Source: an uncultured Ruminococcus sp. (lineage in GTDB: Bacteria; Bacillota; Clostridia; Oscillospirales; Ruminococcaceae). Taken from it: a stretch of DNA of 59,387 bases. The stretch's first letter is position 1. Each line of letters begins with the position of its first letter. The stretch lies in contig NZ_CACWPP010000013.1 in assembly GCF_902762735.1 (NCBI RefSeq), positions 1 to 59,387 on the forward strand, in the 5' to 3' direction. A program made the position numbers and the translations under genes. Below the pieces are notes generated by a model that was not told the DNA's origin, searched no databases, and worked only from the letters and a program-made list of their open reading frames with translations. Shown one piece after another: positions 52,089-59,387 of the stretch.

Positions 52089-52880
52089 CTATCGCTGCTG
52101 CTGCTTGCTTCTTCGGTATTCAAGAGGTGTCATGCCGCACTTTTCCTTGAACTGCCGCGTGAAGTGTTCGTAGTTGCGGTAGCCGCATTTTTCGGCTATA
52201 TCATGGGCGTTGAGGTTGGTGGTCGTCAGCAGCATCTCGGCGTATTCTGTCTTTGCGTTGATAAAATCCTGCACAAATGTCACACCGAAAGTCTTTTTAT
52301 AGTAGTACTGGAACGATGCGGGACTCATGCGTATCTCATGCGCCGCCCATGTTATCGAGCGCGGAACATACGGCTCTGCGTATATCTTGTGGCGTATCGT
52401 CAGCAGCATCTCGTATTCCGAGCCATGCACCTGCTCGTCGGACAGGTGAAGCGCATCACTGACACGGTTGAATATCAGCCACATATAGTGCCTGATATTT
52501 TCCTCCGCATACGGCGAATGTGAGGCATACTCATCTGCGATCGCCTTGATGCACCAGCTGAGAAACCCCGCGTGTGCTGTCTTTATGCCCTGCGCGTAAG
52601 GTATGTTCCTCTTTAGGAACTGCGCTTCCTCCCCCTGCTCAAAACTGAAATGCACCCAGTCATTTGCAAATTCATGTTTCGGGACACATCTGTAATACTG
52701 CGGCATGCCCTGCGGGTAAAGAAAAAAGGAGTCCTTTTTTATAGTTACATCTTTGCCGTCCAGCGTAAAGACCGCATCTGTCCTGAGTATCAGCAGCAGA
52801 CAGTCACCGCTGCCGTCGGGACGGTCAATAAAAAAGTCTGCATCGTGCCTGTGATTGTATCCTACATTGTTTATTTTCAT
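52089..52880 (-). CDS. AraC-family regulator paralogous to the one at 43.5 kb
   Basis: The 263-aa protein has an N-terminal sensing domain (MKINNVGYNHRHDADFFID, RPDGSGDCLLLIL) and C-terminal AraC motifs (SITWAAHEIRMSPASFQYYY; AHDIAEKCGYRNYEHFTRQFKEKCGMTPLEY). The opening 30 residues match the first AraC at about two thirds of positions. It is divergent from the GH5-dockerin cellulase, which it may control. Start 52880 has AGGTGA upstream; the open frame runs further only because it crosses element A4. Confidence 0.9.
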   Translation of the reverse strand: MKINNVGYNHRHDADFFIDRPDGSGDCLLLILRTDAVFTLDGKDVTIKKDSFFLYPQGMPQYYRCVPKHEFANDWVHFSFEQGEEAQFLKRNIPYAQGIKTAHAGFLSWCIKAIADEYASHSPYAEENIRHYMWLIFNRVSDALHLSDEQVHGSEYEMLLTIRHKIYAEPYVPRSITWAAHEIRMSPASFQYYYKKTFGVTFVQDFINAKTEYAEMLLTTTNLNAHDIAEKCGYRNYEHFTRQFKEKCGMTPLEYRRSKQQQR

Positions 52881-52903
52881 TTTATTCACCTGCATATTGT
52901 TAT

Positions 52904-52964
52904 ATCCCAATTTGGTTGTGTATTGTTCTTTTGTATCATCAGCAATACACATCAAAATTGGGAG
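52904..52964. repeat. palindromic element type A, minimal copy A4
   Basis: CCCAATTTGGTTGTGTATTG on the left and CAATACACATCAAAATTGGG on the right enclose only about 20 bp (TTCTTTTGTATCATCAG). It is the shortest A copy, without hairpin and without a B partner, in the opposite orientation to the others. It sits 24 bp upstream of the AraC gene. Confidence 0.85.
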
Positions 52965-53029
52965 ATTGTTATCAAAATGTAAAAAGACGGATTTTTTAAA
53001 AAACATCATCTAAGTTATATTATATATCA

Positions 53030-53059
53030 TTGTAAAGTGCGCTGTCAATAGTATATAAT
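53030..53059 (+). promoter_or_regulatory. candidate promoter of the GH5-dockerin gene
   Basis: TTGTAA (53030-53035), 18 nt, TATAAT (53054-53059). The weak -35 would fit activator control. Confidence 0.45.
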
Positions 53060-53085
53060 ATTTTTAGTGATAGAAGTAAAAAAAT

Positions 53086-53220
53086 ATGATCTTTGACCAC
53101 AAGGCAAAGTTCACAGTCAGGACAGGCTGTGAGGACAAAAAGAAGCAGGTGTACTGCGCTGTTTCGGTAAAATTGGGCGCAGGACACAGACCCGAAGTTT
53201 ATTCATCGAGGAGAATGTAA
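53086..53220 (+). CDS. doubtful 44-aa ORF in the cellulase leader
   Basis: ATG 53086 opens MIFDHKAKFTVRTGCEDKKK and runs to TAA 53218-53220, ending one base before the cellulase ATG. The ribosome site is poor (only GAAGTAAA upstream). The close junction suggests either a leader peptide or chance; no family was recognised. Confidence 0.25.
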   Translation: MIFDHKAKFTVRTGCEDKKKQVYCAVSVKLGAGHRPEVYSSRRM

Positions 53221-53221
53221 C

Positions 53222-55474
53222 ATGAAAACAAAAAGCAGAAAGGCACTTACACTTTCAACAGTCTGTGCCATAGCACTTTCTTGCCTGGCTTTTGTTGAGC
53301 CTACAAAGGCAGCAGCCGATTTCGAGAAAGATGCAAAACAGACTGTTGCAGACATGGGGCTGGGCTGGAATCTCGGCAACTCGCTGGACAGCTATTCAGG
53401 CACTACCATCGGCTCCAACAGAGGAAGCACATCTTCCGAAACTGCATGGGGCAACCCCGCCACCACCAAAGCCATGATAGATATGGTAAGGGACTCGGGC
53501 GTTAAGACGGTGCGTGTACCTGTCACCTGGTACGAACATATGGATCCCAACACCTACAAGATAGATGATGTCTGGATGAACAGAGTCGAGGAAGTAGTAA
53601 ATTATGTACTCGAAGATGATATGTACTGCATACTCAATGTTCACCACGATACAGGTGAGAAGGGCTGGCTGAAAGCCAACAGCAATAACCTCCAGAACAA
53701 GAAAGCGATGTTCAAGTCCATCTGGGAACAGGTGAGCGAGAATTTCGCCGATTACGGCGACAAGCTGGTGTTCGAGGGCTTCAATGAGATACTTGACGAA
53801 AGCTCCAACCAGTGGTGGAACCCAAGTTCTGAAGCATGCCCCATCGCCAACGACCTCAACCAGATATTCGTTGATGTTGTAAGAAATTCGGGCGGCAACA
53901 ATGCAAAGCGTAACCTCATCTGCAATACCTACTGCGCAGGCGCGAACAATGAGATCACCAGTCAGTTCGTTCTGCCGAGAGATACCGTGAGCAACAGGCT
54001 GATAGTCGAAGCACACGTTTACCAGCCGTTCGAGTTCACTCACGAAAGCTACCCCGAGATAACTACATGGACAAGCTCTCCGCTGGATATGGTACTCAAC
54101 AACCTCAACAGCACTTTCGTGCAGAGGGGCATACCTGTTATCGTAGGTGAGTTCGGCTGTGCCAACAAGAACAACATGAACGAGATCACATCATGGTCGA
54201 AGTACCTTGTCGAGAAATGCACACGCTACGGTATGGGCTGTATCTGGTGGGACAACGGCGCACAGTACAAGATCTATAACCGCCGCACACTGAAAGTTTC
54301 CCAGCCCGAACTGCTCAATGCGATGCTGGAAGCTTCAGGCTCAAACATACCTACACCTGTTTCAAAACCGCTCACAGGCGATGCTAACGGCAACGGCAAG
54401 CTGGACGAAAACGATGAAGAGATCATTCAGAACTATCTGCTCAGAAAGACCACTTCCATCACCAAGAATGCAGACTTTAACCTGGACGGCAAAGTAACCA
54501 TAGTTGACCTTGTTCTGCTTAAACAGGCACTTGCTGACCCGGACCCCGTAAATGATCCCGCAAATCTCTGCTCGAACGAAGATAACTGGACAAGCTGGAC
54601 TGACACCTCCAACGGCGGTGAGGGCGAGATGTCCTACGTTGACAACGGCGTTTCCATGCAGGTAAACAGAGGCGGCAAGAACGATTGGGATACACAGTTC
54701 TTCTATGAGGGCATCACCCTTGAACAGGGCGCAAAGTATCAGATCTCCTTTGATTATGTCAGCGATAAGCCTCAGACCACTGCTTTCATAGTAAATCAGG
54801 GTCACGACGATTATCTCCCATATTTCAGCGAGAACCTCAGCTGGTCCACAAGCGTTCAGCACTACAAGGCAACTTTTGACTTCACTTCAAAGACCGACAA
54901 CATGTGCCGCGTGACCTTCAATCTGGGCGGCGGCAGTGTCAACGTTCCTTACAAGGCAACTGTTAAAAATCTCTCGCTCATCAAGCTGAGCGGCGGTTCA
55001 TCTTCGTCATCATCGACACAGAACGATCCTCCCGCATCTACCGCCACTAACCTTGCAGCTGATGCTTCCAAGTACACAGGCTGGGCAAATACCGATGGCG
55101 GTGCATCTGCATCGTTTGAGTCGCTGAACAACGGTCTCCGTATCTCCGTTAACAGGGCAGGTTCCGAAGAATGGTATGTTCAGGGCATCTATCCGGGCAT
55201 CAAGTTCGAGAGAGGTGCGACCTACGACATCTCGTTCGATTATCAGGCAGACAAGAATGCTAAGTTCGCTTTCAAAATACAGCAGAACTATGAGCCTTAC
55301 GACCAGTATTTCAACGAGCCTGTATACGCTTCAACACAGAAGCAGCACTACTCCACCAAGTTTGTAATGACCGAACCGACAGATGACAACACAGCTTGCG
55401 TATTCAACTGCGGCGGTATTGATTCACCTGTAAACTTCACCATCACCGATCTGGTCATCAAGAGATCCAACTGA
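53222..55474 (+). CDS. secreted GH5 cellulase with internal dockerin and two C-terminal CBM-like modules
   Basis: The 750-aa enzyme has a signal peptide (cleavage near residue 31), GH5 domain (about 35-380; GWNLGNSLDSYSG, TAWGNPATTKAMIDMV, acid/base Glu189 in GFNEILDE, nucleophile Glu310 in VGEFGCANK, IWWDNGAQY), a type I dockerin (386-443; GDANGNGKLDENDEEIIQNY and ADFNLDGKVTIVDLVLLKQA) and two related beta-sandwich modules (about 450-597 and 615-750) of the CBM4/9-like kind, joined by a Ser-rich linker. The dockerin lies in the middle rather than at the C-terminus. It should bind a scaffoldin cohesin and act on beta-glucan. GAGGAG precedes the ATG. Confidence 0.93.
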   Translation: MKTKSRKALTLSTVCAIALSCLAFVEPTKAAADFEKDAKQTVADMGLGWNLGNSLDSYSGTTIGSNRGSTSSETAWGNPATTKAMIDMVRDSGVKTVRVPVTWYEHMDPNTYKIDDVWMNRVEEVVNYVLEDDMYCILNVHHDTGEKGWLKANSNNLQNKKAMFKSIWEQVSENFADYGDKLVFEGFNEILDESSNQWWNPSSEACPIANDLNQIFVDVVRNSGGNNAKRNLICNTYCAGANNEITSQFVLPRDTVSNRLIVEAHVYQPFEFTHESYPEITTWTSSPLDMVLNNLNSTFVQRGIPVIVGEFGCANKNNMNEITSWSKYLVEKCTRYGMGCIWWDNGAQYKIYNRRTLKVSQPELLNAMLEASGSNIPTPVSKPLTGDANGNGKLDENDEEIIQNYLLRKTTSITKNADFNLDGKVTIVDLVLLKQALADPDPVNDPANLCSNEDNWTSWTDTSNGGEGEMSYVDNGVSMQVNRGGKNDWDTQFFYEGITLEQGAKYQISFDYVSDKPQTTAFIVNQGHDDYLPYFSENLSWSTSVQHYKATFDFTSKTDNMCRVTFNLGGGSVNVPYKATVKNLSLIKLSGGSSSSSSTQNDPPASTATNLAADASKYTGWANTDGGASASFESLNNGLRISVNRAGSEEWYVQGIYPGIKFERGATYDISFDYQADKNAKFAFKIQQNYEPYDQYFNEPVYASTQKQHYSTKFVMTEPTDDNTACVFNCGGIDSPVNFTITDLVIKRSN

Positions 55475-55531
55475 TATATCCCGATCTCAGATAAGCGCCA
55501 TAAGCGGACAAATGGTGCTTTATGACTAAAA

Positions 55532-55571
55532 CAGACCTCCTGCGGCATATCGCCAAAGGAGGTCTTGTTGT
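55532..55571 (+). terminator. terminator of the GH5-dockerin gene
   Basis: AGACCTCCT/AGGAGGTCT stem with extended pairing around a GCGGCATATCGCC loop, then TTGTTGT. It lies about 60 nt after the stop. Confidence 0.65.
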
Positions 55572-55588
55572 GCCCGTAATGTGCCAAA

Positions 55589-55630
55589 AATAAAGCGGAG
55601 CAGTCTGTGTGAAACTGCTCCGCTTTTTAG
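55589..55630. terminator. bidirectional terminator before the LCP gene's 3' end
   Basis: AAAGCGGAGCAG/CTGCTCCGCTTT 12-bp stem with A- and T-runs on both sides. Confidence 0.85.
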
Positions 55631-55636
55631 TGTCTG

Positions 55637-57391
55637 TTATCCGTACAGCTCTTGCCTGAGAAGCGCCCTGCAAGCGTCAAGGTCAACGTCAAGGGTGGAC
55701 TGGTCTCCGTGCCAGCCGAAGCTGTATACGCCTTCCTCGGGTATCCTGAGCGACCTGATGGTATAATTCAGCGAGAATACAGCCTTATATGCCGTCAGCA
55801 TCATGTCAGCCCTGCTCATGTTGGTGGAGAGCTTTGACAGTGTCGTTTTTGCAAATCTGTTCATCACCAGCGGGTTCGAGCCTTTTACCTTGTCGATGAT
55901 CTTTCCGATGACCTCCCGCTGGCGCTCGGTGCGCTCAAAGTCTGCGTTGCCCACATACCTCAGCCTTGCGTAAGCCAGCGCCTGATTGCCGTTGAGGTTC
56001 AGCTTGCCGCCGTGTGTCAGCAGATCGGTGTCGCTGTCCTGTTCAAGATACTTGTTCTGCTCCCGCTGAGGGTCCTCCATGCCCGCCGCTTCTTCGTCCG
56101 AGACATCTACTTCTATGCCGCCGATGGAGTCAACTATGTCGATGAATGCGAAGAAATCCACGTAAACATAATCGTCCACCGCTATGTCAAAATTATGCTC
56201 TATGGTGTCCATAAGCAGTTCCGCGCCGCCGAAAACGTAGGCTGAATTCAGCTTGTCCCACGTATCTATCTTCTCGCCGTTGTGGTCATAGCCTGTTATC
56301 TCAACATACATGTCGCGCATGAAAGAAGTCATGGTGACTGTCTTTTTGGAACTGTTCACCGATAACAGTATCATCGAGTCGGTTCGCCCGAATTCATCGG
56401 GTGAACGTGTGTCAGAACCTATCAGCAGTATGTTTGTCACATCAGCTGAATTCATCGAAGCACCTGTGACCGCTCTTTCGCCTCTGCCGCGCTGGTTGAC
56501 CATACAGACGTAGCTGTACAGCAGTATGTTCAATCCCAGAAAAATGATAAGCAGGAATACTATCAGCGTGCTGAAAAATCGCTGTATCGGGTGTCTTTTT
56601 GTATGGGTCTGCCCCTGGCTGTGGCTGCCGAATTGGAGCTGTCCGCGCTCATCCCGATCATTCTGCGGTCTGCGCCTGTCCGAAGCCGACTTTTTGTTCT
56701 TCTGCGGACGGCGGTTCGGTTCGGTGCGCTGTCCTGCGGGTCTGTGATCCTGCTGACTTCTGCTCGACTGCTGTTCCCTGTGATGTGTACCCCTGCCATC
56801 GTAGGACTGTCTGCTTCTGCCATACATATCGCCGTACTCTCCGCCATAATTCTGCTGACTTCTGCCCGACTGCTGTTCCCTGTGATGTGTACTCCTGCCA
56901 TCGTAGGACTGTCTGCTTCTGCCGTACATATCGCCGTACTCTCCGCCATAATTCTGCTGACTTCTGACCGACTGCTGTTCCCTGTGCTGTGTACCCCTGC
57001 CATCGTAGGACTGTCTGCTTCTGCCATACATATCGCCATACTCTCCGCCATAATTCTGCTGACTTCTGCCCGACTGCTGTTCTCTGTGATGTGTACTCCT
57101 GCCATCGTAGGACTGTCTGCTTCTGCCATACATATCGCCGTACTCTCCGCCATAATTCTGCTGAGGTCTGCCGCAGCCCGCCATACCGTGCGGCGCACCA
57201 TAGTCTCTCGGTAAAGGCGACTGCTGTGCATACTGCTGTTCATATCCCGCAAAAGCATCATCAATGCTTCCGGGATTAAGGTCTACCTCGCCGTCCGTAT
57301 CGCCTGCCAGCCTTGAAAACTGTTCAAGCTGCTGCTGATACTGCGCCTCATACGGGTCAAGAGGGCGGCTGCCGTTGTTTCTGCTGTTCAT
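55637..57391 (-). CDS. LytR-CpsA-Psr (LCP) family protein with intracellular 34-aa repeats
   Basis: LCP enzymes attach glycopolymers (teichoic acid, capsule) to peptidoglycan outside the membrane. The 584-aa protein has an unusually long cytoplasmic N-terminus (1-265) that is Gln/Tyr/Gly/Arg-rich and holds four 34-aa repeats (about 77-212) such as QQNYGGEYGDMYGRSRQSYD. A basic stretch precedes the membrane helix (about 268-290, FFSTLIVFLLIIFLGLNILL), then the LCP domain: LLIGSDTRSPDEFGRTDSM, SFMRDMYVEI, KLNSAYVFGG, LAYARLRYVGNADFERTERQ. Start 57391 has AAAGGAA; an in-frame TTG upstream is less likely. Promoter at 57433-57461. Confidence 0.9.
   Translation of the reverse strand: MNSRNNGSRPLDPYEAQYQQQLEQFSRLAGDTDGEVDLNPGSIDDAFAGYEQQYAQQSPLPRDYGAPHGMAGCGRPQQNYGGEYGDMYGRSRQSYDGRSTHHREQQSGRSQQNYGGEYGDMYGRSRQSYDGRGTQHREQQSVRSQQNYGGEYGDMYGRSRQSYDGRSTHHREQQSGRSQQNYGGEYGDMYGRSRQSYDGRGTHHREQQSSRSQQDHRPAGQRTEPNRRPQKNKKSASDRRRPQNDRDERGQLQFGSHSQGQTHTKRHPIQRFFSTLIVFLLIIFLGLNILLYSYVCMVNQRGRGERAVTGASMNSADVTNILLIGSDTRSPDEFGRTDSMILLSVNSSKKTVTMTSFMRDMYVEITGYDHNGEKIDTWDKLNSAYVFGGAELLMDTIEHNFDIAVDDYVYVDFFAFIDIVDSIGGIEVDVSDEEAAGMEDPQREQNKYLEQDSDTDLLTHGGKLNLNGNQALAYARLRYVGNADFERTERQREVIGKIIDKVKGSNPLVMNRFAKTTLSKLSTNMSRADMMLTAYKAVFSLNYTIRSLRIPEEGVYSFGWHGDQSTLDVDLDACRALLRQELYG
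56756..57163 (-). repeat. four 102-bp coding repeats in the LCP gene
   Basis: Four tandem in-frame units encode QQNYGGEYGDMYGRSRQSYD followed by GRSTHHREQQSGRS-type ends, differing by single residues (S/G, H/Q, G/V/S). The DNA copies are nearly identical, so array size may vary between strains. Confidence 0.9.
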
Positions 57392-57432
57392 TCTATCTTT
57401 CCTTTCGGTCTTCTCATTATCCAAGTATAAAC

Positions 57433-57461
57433 ATTATATAGTAAAACTGCGTCTTTGTCAA
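57433..57461 (-). promoter_or_regulatory. promoter of the LCP gene
   Basis: On the minus strand, TTGACA (57456-57461), 17 nt, TATAAT (57433-57438). Confidence 0.75.
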
Positions 57462-57622
57462 ACATCTGCATATGATTTCACCTTGATTTCACTATATTTT
57501 TAGCTTTTTATAATAGATGAAACACCGAAGCGCTCCGCTGTGAATGTTCATCAAAGTCAACCTGTACAAATTCGACAGAGAAAATTCGTTAAAATTTACA
57601 TCAAAAAAGAAGTCAGCGGCGG

Positions 57623-57651
57623 TTGACATCGGCGGGAAAATGTATTATAAT
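57623..57651 (+). promoter_or_regulatory. promoter of the sodium:solute symporter gene
   Basis: TTGACA (57623-57628), 17 nt, TATAAT (57646-57651), giving a leader of about 70 nt. Nothing else was seen in the 338-bp gap shared with the LCP promoter. Confidence 0.8.
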
Positions 57652-57729
57652 ATCATGGTGGACTTTATTGAGTAAAAGCATAAAAGCGTTAAAACGTTAA
57701 TGCTAAAAAATGACAAGGAAGTGTATGTG

Positions 57730-59280
57730 ATGAGTGATATGATCGTCAGATGGATCATACTGGGTGTATACCTGTTCGTTATGATAGGAATAGGCGTATA
57801 CTACCGCAAAAAGACAGCAAATGTGGCTGATTTCGTGCTTGGCGGCAGAGGGTTGGGACCCTGGTTCACAGCATTCGCCTACGGCACATCTTATTTTTCG
57901 GCAGTTATCTTCGTGGGATATGCAGGCAAATTCGGCTGGGCTTACGGTGTGGCTTCAACATGGGTCGGCATCGGCAACGCGCTGATAGGTTCGCTGCTGG
58001 CTTGGCTGGTGCTGGGCAAGCGCACCCGCACGATGTCAAAATTCCTCGATGCCAAAACGATGCCCGAATTTTTTGAGCATCGCTATAATTCAAAGACGTT
58101 AAAGACAGTCTCCGCGCTGATAATCTTCATTTTCCTGATACCCTACACCGCATCGGTGTACAACGGTCTTTCAAGACTTTTCGAGAAGAGTTTCCACATA
58201 GAGTATGAATGGTGCATAATCGCAATGGCAGTGTTCACCGCCATATATGTCATCATGGGCGGATACAAGGCAACTGCGCTCAACGATTTCATACAGGGCA
58301 TAATCATGCTGATAGGCATAGCCGCCGTTGTTGTGGCAGTGCTGAACGTTCACGGCGGTCTTTCAGGCTCGCTGAAAGCTATGGGCGCTATACCCGATGC
58401 CAACGGCAATAAAGAGGTCTATAACTCGCTGTTCGGACCCGACCCCATAAACCTTGTGGGCGTTGTTATACTGACTTCGCTGGGTACATGGGGACTGCCC
58501 CAGATGGTGCAGAAGTTCTACGCCATCAAGGACGACAAGGCTGTTGTGACAGGCACAGTCGTTTCCACTGTGTTCGCAATAGTTGTCGCAGGCGGCTGTT
58601 ATTTTCTCGGCGGCTTCGGCAGACTGTTCATGGAGAGCGTTGACGGCGCACCAAAGGAAGGCTTTGACGCTATCGTTCCCTCAATGATGGACAGCCTTTC
58701 CAGCGGACTTTTCGCGCTGATAATCGTGCTGGTGCTGTCAGCTTCGATGTCCACTCTGTCCTCGCTGGTACTCACTTCCAGCTCGACCCTGACCATCGAC
58801 CTGATAAAGCCCCTTATGAAAGGCAAAATGGACGAGAAGAAGGAAGTCAGCATAATGCGTGCATTCATCGCTGTTTTCCTGCTTATCTCGGTAGCTATCG
58901 CCATCTACTCACTGCGCGGCGCTAAGCAGGACGCTATGGTCATCTCCAGTCTGATGGGCATCAGCTGGGGCGCACTGGCAGGCGCATTCCTCGCACCTTT
59001 CATGTACGGTCTGTTCTGGAAGGGCGTTACTAAGGCGGCTGTTATGGCGAGCTTCATCTGCGGCGTGGGCATAACTGTCGTACACATGCTGATATACACC
59101 TTCGGCATGATACCCGATGCGCCTAAGACACTGGGCGGTCTGGCACTGGCTTCACCCGTAAACGCAGGTGCATTCGCGATGCTGTTCGGTCTTGTAGTCG
59201 TGCCCGTTGTCAGCCTTGTGACAAAGCAGAGCGAAGAGGACGCAAAGGTTACAGAAAAGGCATTTGAGTGCTATAAATAA
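57730..59280 (+). CDS. sodium:solute symporter family protein (PutP-like)
   Basis: This 516-aa transporter of the SSS family (13 predicted helices) has FVLGGRGLGPWFTAFAYGTSYFSAV, GGYKATALNDFIQGIIMLIG (family signature) and GLPQMVQKFYAIKD, with SASMSTLSSLVLTSSSTLTID in helix 8 for sodium binding. Overall it is closest in motifs to sodium/proline symporters. The substrate is not certain; sugar or organic acid uptake is also possible in the family. ATG 57730 is chosen for AAGGAAG upstream; an earlier in-frame ATG at 57700 lacks one. Confidence 0.9.
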   Translation: MSDMIVRWIILGVYLFVMIGIGVYYRKKTANVADFVLGGRGLGPWFTAFAYGTSYFSAVIFVGYAGKFGWAYGVASTWVGIGNALIGSLLAWLVLGKRTRTMSKFLDAKTMPEFFEHRYNSKTLKTVSALIIFIFLIPYTASVYNGLSRLFEKSFHIEYEWCIIAMAVFTAIYVIMGGYKATALNDFIQGIIMLIGIAAVVVAVLNVHGGLSGSLKAMGAIPDANGNKEVYNSLFGPDPINLVGVVILTSLGTWGLPQMVQKFYAIKDDKAVVTGTVVSTVFAIVVAGGCYFLGGFGRLFMESVDGAPKEGFDAIVPSMMDSLSSGLFALIIVLVLSASMSTLSSLVLTSSSTLTIDLIKPLMKGKMDEKKEVSIMRAFIAVFLLISVAIAIYSLRGAKQDAMVISSLMGISWGALAGAFLAPFMYGLFWKGVTKAAVMASFICGVGITVVHMLIYTFGMIPDAPKTLGGLALASPVNAGAFAMLFGLVVVPVVSLVTKQSEEDAKVTEKAFECYK

Positions 59281-59316
59281 AATATCCCATAGCAATCCAA
59301 CTATTTAAATTCACAA

Positions 59317-59366
59317 AATCCAGTCGCAAAAGCTCGGATCTATGGATTTTGTGACTGGATTTTGTC
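59317..59366 (+). terminator. terminator-like hairpin after the symporter gene
   Basis: ACAAAATCCAGTC (59317-59329) pairs with GACTGGATTTTGT (59352-59364). A second TGGATTTTGTG in the loop gives an alternative partner. It lies about 35 nt after the stop codon. Confidence 0.6.
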
Positions 59367-59387
59367 TGAATTTTAAGGCGGATTGCT

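Noticed and set aside
52881-53009. N-terminal extension of the second AraC frame
   Set aside because: It is the translation of palindromic element A4; the same peptide pattern appears at A2, where no gene exists.

Overview
The window looks like a chromosomal segment of a fibre-degrading, Gram-positive, low-to-mid GC Firmicute, most likely Ruminococcus or a close relative in the Oscillospiraceae. The grounds are strong AGGAGG-type ribosome binding sites, textbook TTGACA-N17-TATAAT promoters, two dockerin-bearing secreted proteins (a cellulosome signature), GH5 and GH51 plant cell wall hydrolases, an LCP cell wall protein and an L,D-transpeptidase. Species assignment is inference. No rRNA, tRNA, integrase, transposase gene or CRISPR array was recognised.

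Layout. 0-2 kb: rsmD, coaD and a coiled-coil protein. 2-6 kb: a sugar nucleotidyltransferase and a leuC-(unknown 128 aa)-leuD operon. 6-8.6 kb: an L,D-transpeptidase and an orphan LytTR response regulator. 8.6-11.4 kb: two palindromic mobile repeats, then about 0.8 kb of gene-free but strongly hairpin-rich DNA in front of a Ro60-like (DUF2828/TROVE-like HEAT plus vWA) protein. 12-15.2 kb: a cyclase-family enzyme, a methyltransferase-HAD-aminoglycoside phosphotransferase-like operon, then a tiny secreted dockerin protein at 15.4 kb. 15.9-26.8 kb: a MacA/MacB-type ABC export operon, ychF, a large FtsX-type permease, trpS and an aminotransferase. 27-31.2 kb: an orphan small RNA candidate and a Zur-znuACB-lipoprotein zinc operon with two operator-like palindromes. 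31.3-35.5 kb: a glpA/glpB/DUF1667-type oxidoreductase operon with a membrane-anchored probable pseudokinase at its end. 35.8-41.5 kb: LMW phosphatase, iron alcohol dehydrogenase, a TetR-aldo/keto reductase operon and a GGDEF protein. 42-47.5 kb: lipoprotein, GNAT and an AraC regulator divergent from a GH51-GH5 operon. 47.5-51.7 kb: a YtrA-type GntR/ABC operon whose leader holds two non-coding tandem repeat arrays. 52-59.3 kb: a second AraC paralogue divergent from a GH5-dockerin-CBM cellulase, an LCP protein with intracellular 34-aa repeats, and a sodium:solute symporter.

How the genes work together. Plant fibre use is the main accessory theme: each AraC regulator sits divergent to a glycoside hydrolase, and the two regulators are clear paralogues. 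One hydrolase set is lipid-anchored or intracellular (GH5 lipoprotein, GH51) and the other is secreted for cellulosome docking. Zinc homeostasis, leucine synthesis and cell-envelope building form the other coherent units.

Most notable. (1) A chain of at least ten hairpins, including a three-way junction, in front of the Ro60-like gene: a candidate new RNA-protein system related to Y RNA/Ro. (2) A family of small palindromic elements (four type A, six type B) with swappable ends and a GC-rich central hairpin that is present or precisely absent; a sequence like their end motif also recurs inside the 74-bp and 174-bp tandem arrays near 50-51 kb.
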